From: Pseudomonadales bacterium
GTDB lineage: Bacteria > Pseudomonadota > Gammaproteobacteria > Pseudomonadales > DT-91
Length of the DNA stretch: 64,000 bases
Reading direction: 5' to 3'
Assembly (NCBI GenBank): GCA_013215055.1
Contig: JABSRQ010000013.1
Location: 38,031 to 102,030, forward strand
This document shows, piece after piece, positions 61,389-64,000 of the stretch. The position numbers were made by a program, and so were the translations under genes. The number at the start of each line of letters is the position of its first letter. Position 1 is the first letter of the stretch. Below the pieces are notes generated by a model. It was not told the DNA's origin. It ran no database searches and saw only the letters and a list, made by a program, of their open reading frames with translations.

Positions 61389-62672
61389 GTGCTTACCCTT
61401 TTAGGATTTATCGCCATTCTCCTGCTAGCTATTGCAGGGGCTCCCATATTTACATCCATTCTCGGCGCAGCTATGTTCGGTTTTTATATTACCGACATTC
61501 CGCTACAAATTATCGCCATAGAACTCTATCGCATCGCCGATACACCCATGCTGATTGCACTTCCGCTGTTTACACTTACCGGTTATTTACTGGCCGAAAG
61601 CAACACCTCGAAACGTTTGGTGAGAATGAGTCAGGCCTTGATAGGCTGGGCCCCTGGTGGCCTTTCCATTATTGCGTTTATTACCTGTACCTTTTTCACC
61701 GCCTTTACCGGTGCATCGGGCGTTACCATTGTTGCCATAGGTGCCCTGTTATATCCAGCCTTACAACAGGTGGGCTACAGCCAACGCTTTAGCCTAGGTT
61801 TAATCACCAGTTCAGGCAGCCTAGGTTTATTATTAGCCCCCTCCCTGCCATTAATTTTATATGGCATCATCGCGCAACAAATGAATATTGGTGAACCCTT
61901 CACCATTCAAGATTTATTTATAGCCGGTGCAATTCCTGCGGTGCTGATGATCACAGTATTATATATATACAGCCTGTGGGCTAATCGCCATCAGAAAATT
62001 GAACGCCAAAGCTTTAATCTTGGGGAAGTAAAAGCTGCTGCCTTAGAAGCCAAGTGGGAAATCCCTCTGCCCTTTATGATTCTGGGCGGCATCTACAGTG
62101 GTTATTTTGCTATTTCAGAAACCGCAGCGGTGGCAACGTTATATGTGTTTATCGTTGAAGTGTTTATTTACAAAGAAATCAAATTACTGAAGCTGCCAGA
62201 CTTAATGCAGCGTTCCATGACTATGGTAGGCGGTATTATTCTTATTCTGGCAACCTCGTTGGCACTCACCAATGTGCTGGTTGACGCCCAAATTCCCAAT
62301 ATTATTTTTGACTGGCTGCAGACCCATATCACTAGCAAGATCATGTTTTTAATTCTGTTGAATATCTTCCTGCTTTTTTTGGGTGCGTTTTTAGATATCT
62401 TTGCAGCCATCGTTATCATGGTGCCATTAATTTTACCTATCGCCATTTCCTACGGCATTCATCCGGTACACTTGGGCATTATATTCCTGGCTAATATGCA
62501 AATCGGTTATTTCACACCACCTGTTGGCATGAACCTGTTTATTGCCAGTTACCGCTTTAAGAAGCCGATAACCGAACTGTATAGGTCCACCATACCGTTT
62601 ATGTTTGTTTTAATATTTGCGGTGCTGTTAATCACGTATATCCCAGAACTCAGCCTGATGTTTATCGATTAA
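61389..62672 (+). CDS. TRAP transporter large permease subunit DctM-type
   Basis: The 427-residue protein has about 12 TM helices and the DctM family motifs: GAPIFTSILGAAMFGFYI, ALPLFTLTGYLLAESN, FTAFTGASGVTIVAIGALLY, SSGSLGLLLAPSLPLILYGI and the C-terminal IGYFTPPVGMNLFIASYRF. It conducts Na+-coupled solute uptake with DctP and DctQ. The start is a GTG at 61389, 11 bp after dctQ. It ends the operon. Confidence 0.94.
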   Translation: MLTLLGFIAILLLAIAGAPIFTSILGAAMFGFYITDIPLQIIAIELYRIADTPMLIALPLFTLTGYLLAESNTSKRLVRMSQALIGWAPGGLSIIAFITCTFFTAFTGASGVTIVAIGALLYPALQQVGYSQRFSLGLITSSGSLGLLLAPSLPLILYGIIAQQMNIGEPFTIQDLFIAGAIPAVLMITVLYIYSLWANRHQKIERQSFNLGEVKAAALEAKWEIPLPFMILGGIYSGYFAISETAAVATLYVFIVEVFIYKEIKLLKLPDLMQRSMTMVGGIILILATSLALTNVLVDAQIPNIIFDWLQTHITSKIMFLILLNIFLLFLGAFLDIFAAIVIMVPLILPIAISYGIHPVHLGIIFLANMQIGYFTPPVGMNLFIASYRFKKPITELYRSTIPFMFVLIFAVLLITYIPELSLMFID

Positions 62673-62701
62673 TCCGTACGGATGACACCTTTTACCACAC
62701 A

Positions 62702-62736
62702 GGAGATGCGCTCAATATCGAGCAGCGAGCATCTCC
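62702..62736 (+). other. Stem-loop downstream of the TRAP operon
   Basis: GGAGATGC and GCATCTCC pair, with an inner GCTC/GAGC. No T-run follows (CTCTTCCCCCC), so this looks like an RNA 3'-end stabilising hairpin more than an intrinsic terminator. The remaining 170 bp to the next gene show no other clear element. Confidence 0.5.
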
Positions 62737-62915
62737 CTCTTCCCCCCCTCTAAAAGATGCATATAAAACACACAGAACTGTTGTTTTATTAATCAGTTGT
62801 GCTTATATAGTAGTAAGCCACGCTGAACAGCAGGCTGAATATAATAATAAAAACACATTCAACTCAGACTAAAAAAATAACAAATGTCTTACGTTGATTG
62901 CACAAGGAGCTGCCC

Positions 62916-64000
62916 GTGTTAATACCTTATCAGAAATCCACCATAGCCATGGCGATTGCCATATCACTGTCCTCACATGCCGCGCTGGCACAAGAAGAAA
63001 GCTCATCAGAAAATAGTTTATCGTTAGAAGAAGTGGTTGTTACTGCACAAAAACGTGAACAGAATATGCAAGATGTACCGGTCGCCATTACCGCTTTTAA
63101 TGCCGATGCCATCAGGGATAGAAAGATTGATGATATTACCGATATAGGTAGCACCACACCCAATGTACAAATTGCGCCATCACCTGGTGGCTCAACCGGT
63201 GCAACCGTTGCCATTCGTGGTGCAGCATCGATCAATCCAGCCGCAACCTGGGAACCCTCGGTGGGCATTTATATGGACGGTGTATTTATCGCCAAAAACG
63301 TCGGTGGCATATTTGATGTTGCCGAGCTTTCAGCGATAGAAATTTTGCGTGGCCCACAGGGTACACTCTATGGCAAAAACACCACCGGTGGTGCCATCAA
63401 CCTCGTAACACGCAAACCCGCTGAAGAATTTGGCGGAAGAATGAAAGTGGGGGCCGGTAATTTTGGTTATACCGAATTTTCAGCGGCCGTGGATAGCGGA
63501 AAAATCGCCGATATTGCCAGTTTTATGGTCTCCTATAGCAAACGTGACAGAGACGGTTTCTACGATAATGTGGACCCTAACAATACCGGGACTTATCTGA
63601 TCGATGAGTTTAAAAAATTGGATTCTGAAGCTGGGTTGTTAAAAGCGAACTTCGATGTCAGCGATACCGTTGAAATCAATTACAGCTATGACTTTTCCAA
63701 ACGTGATAATACCGTGGCTTTTGGTCAGGGCGAATTCTTGGCAGCGGATGGTCAACTTCCTGCCCCAAAGCGCCTGGATGAAGGCTCTGTCAGTGGAGCA
63801 GGCCACGATCAATCCGAAAGTTCGGGGCACAGTATTCATGTTCTCTGGGATATCACCGAAGACATGATGTTTAAATCTATTACCGCTTATAGAGAGATGA
63901 CCTTCAGCGATCACAATGATTATGATGGCACCCCTGCCGGCATACCCGTACCATCGTTTGAAGCCGATAGAGATGTAGATCAGGATCAAACCTCACAAGA
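62916..64000 (+). CDS. TonB-dependent receptor (N-terminal 361 codons; 3' end outside window)
   Basis: The visible part has a signal peptide (AMAIAISLSSHAALAQE), a TonB box-like LEEVVVTAQKREQNMQDVPV, a plug domain with TVAIRGAASINPAATWEPSV, the DGVFIAK and ILRGPQGTLYGKNTTGGAIN signatures, then the first barrel strands. This is the FyuA/CirA-type family abundant in marine gammaproteobacteria. The substrate is unknown. The start is a GTG at 62916 with AAGGAG 6 nt upstream. Energy would come from a TonB system such as the TonB2 operon in this window; that link is inference. Confidence 0.92.
   Translation, partial: MLIPYQKSTIAMAIAISLSSHAALAQEESSSENSLSLEEVVVTAQKREQNMQDVPVAITAFNADAIRDRKIDDITDIGSTTPNVQIAPSPGGSTGATVAIRGAASINPAATWEPSVGIYMDGVFIAKNVGGIFDVAELSAIEILRGPQGTLYGKNTTGGAINLVTRKPAEEFGGRMKVGAGNFGYTEFSAAVDSGKIADIASFMVSYSKRDRDGFYDNVDPNNTGTYLIDEFKKLDSEAGLLKANFDVSDTVEINYSYDFSKRDNTVAFGQGEFLAADGQLPAPKRLDEGSVSGAGHDQSESSGHSIHVLWDITEDMMFKSITAYREMTFSDHNDYDGTPAGIPVPSFEADRDVDQDQTSQ

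Noticed and set aside
61352..61792. 146-codon ORF overlapping the dctQ/dctM junction
   Set aside because: It is in another frame, rich in Tyr/His/Arg and overlaps two well-supported TRAP genes.
1..64000. Insertion sequences, integrases, prophage or attachment sites
   Set aside because: I saw no transposase, recombinase or phage gene and no terminal repeats; the tRNA-Leu is flanked by its normal neighbours.

Overview
The window looks like chromosomal DNA of a flagellated, Gram-negative marine-type gammaproteobacterium. The right half follows the gene order carA-carB-greA-yhbY-rlmE-ftsH-folP-glmM-tpiA-secG-tRNA-Leu-rimP-nusA-infB-rbfA-truB-rpsO-pnp, known from Pseudomonas and relatives. A second TonB system with TtpC, a steroid-type Rieske oxygenase, TRAP transport and a large TonB-dependent receptor suit a Cellvibrionales/Spongiibacteraceae-like bacterium. 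That placement is an inference.

Bases 1-12,083: almost all of this is one minus-strand gene running off the left edge (at least 3,843 codons). It encodes a secreted giant made of three copies of a seven-domain fibronectin type III (FN3) block, three ~205-residue carboxypeptidase-regulatory-like repeats, thrombospondin type 3 calcium-binding repeats, and a complete subtilisin-like protease with its inhibitor propeptide. The protease sits inside one FN3 domain. A candidate cyclic-di-GMP-I (GEMM) riboswitch lies in its leader.

Bases 12,084-16,114: flgA-flgM-flgN, with a sigma-54-like and a sigma-28-like promoter, end to end with a membrane GGDEF-EAL protein. Cyclic-di-GMP metabolism, flagellar assembly genes and a riboswitch-preceded giant surface protein therefore sit together.

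Bases 16,300-21,400: a TonB2-type energy-transducing operon (DUF3450, TtpC, ExbB2, ExbD2, TonB2, TPR protein), followed upstream on the same strand by folA, thyA, lgt and a TauE/SafE permease. Bases 24,500-33,100: an NRDE protein, a VanZ-like protein, a Rieske oxygenase, a probable transmembrane pseudokinase, a DegQ-type protease, a large TPR-like lipoprotein and a small membrane protein.

Bases 33,200-54,900: the translation, transcription and housekeeping block listed above, all minus strand except yhbY and an aspartyl/asparaginyl beta-hydroxylase-like gene. Bases 55,200-57,100: moeA-mobA for molybdenum cofactor. Bases 57,200-64,000: a YfaZ-like outer membrane protein, an outer-membrane lipoprotein, a complete TRAP transporter with a TatT partner (tatT-dctPQM), and the first 361 codons of a TonB-dependent receptor.

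The most unusual content is the riboswitch-linked giant protein with a protease nested in an FN3 domain, and next the pseudokinase beside DegQ.
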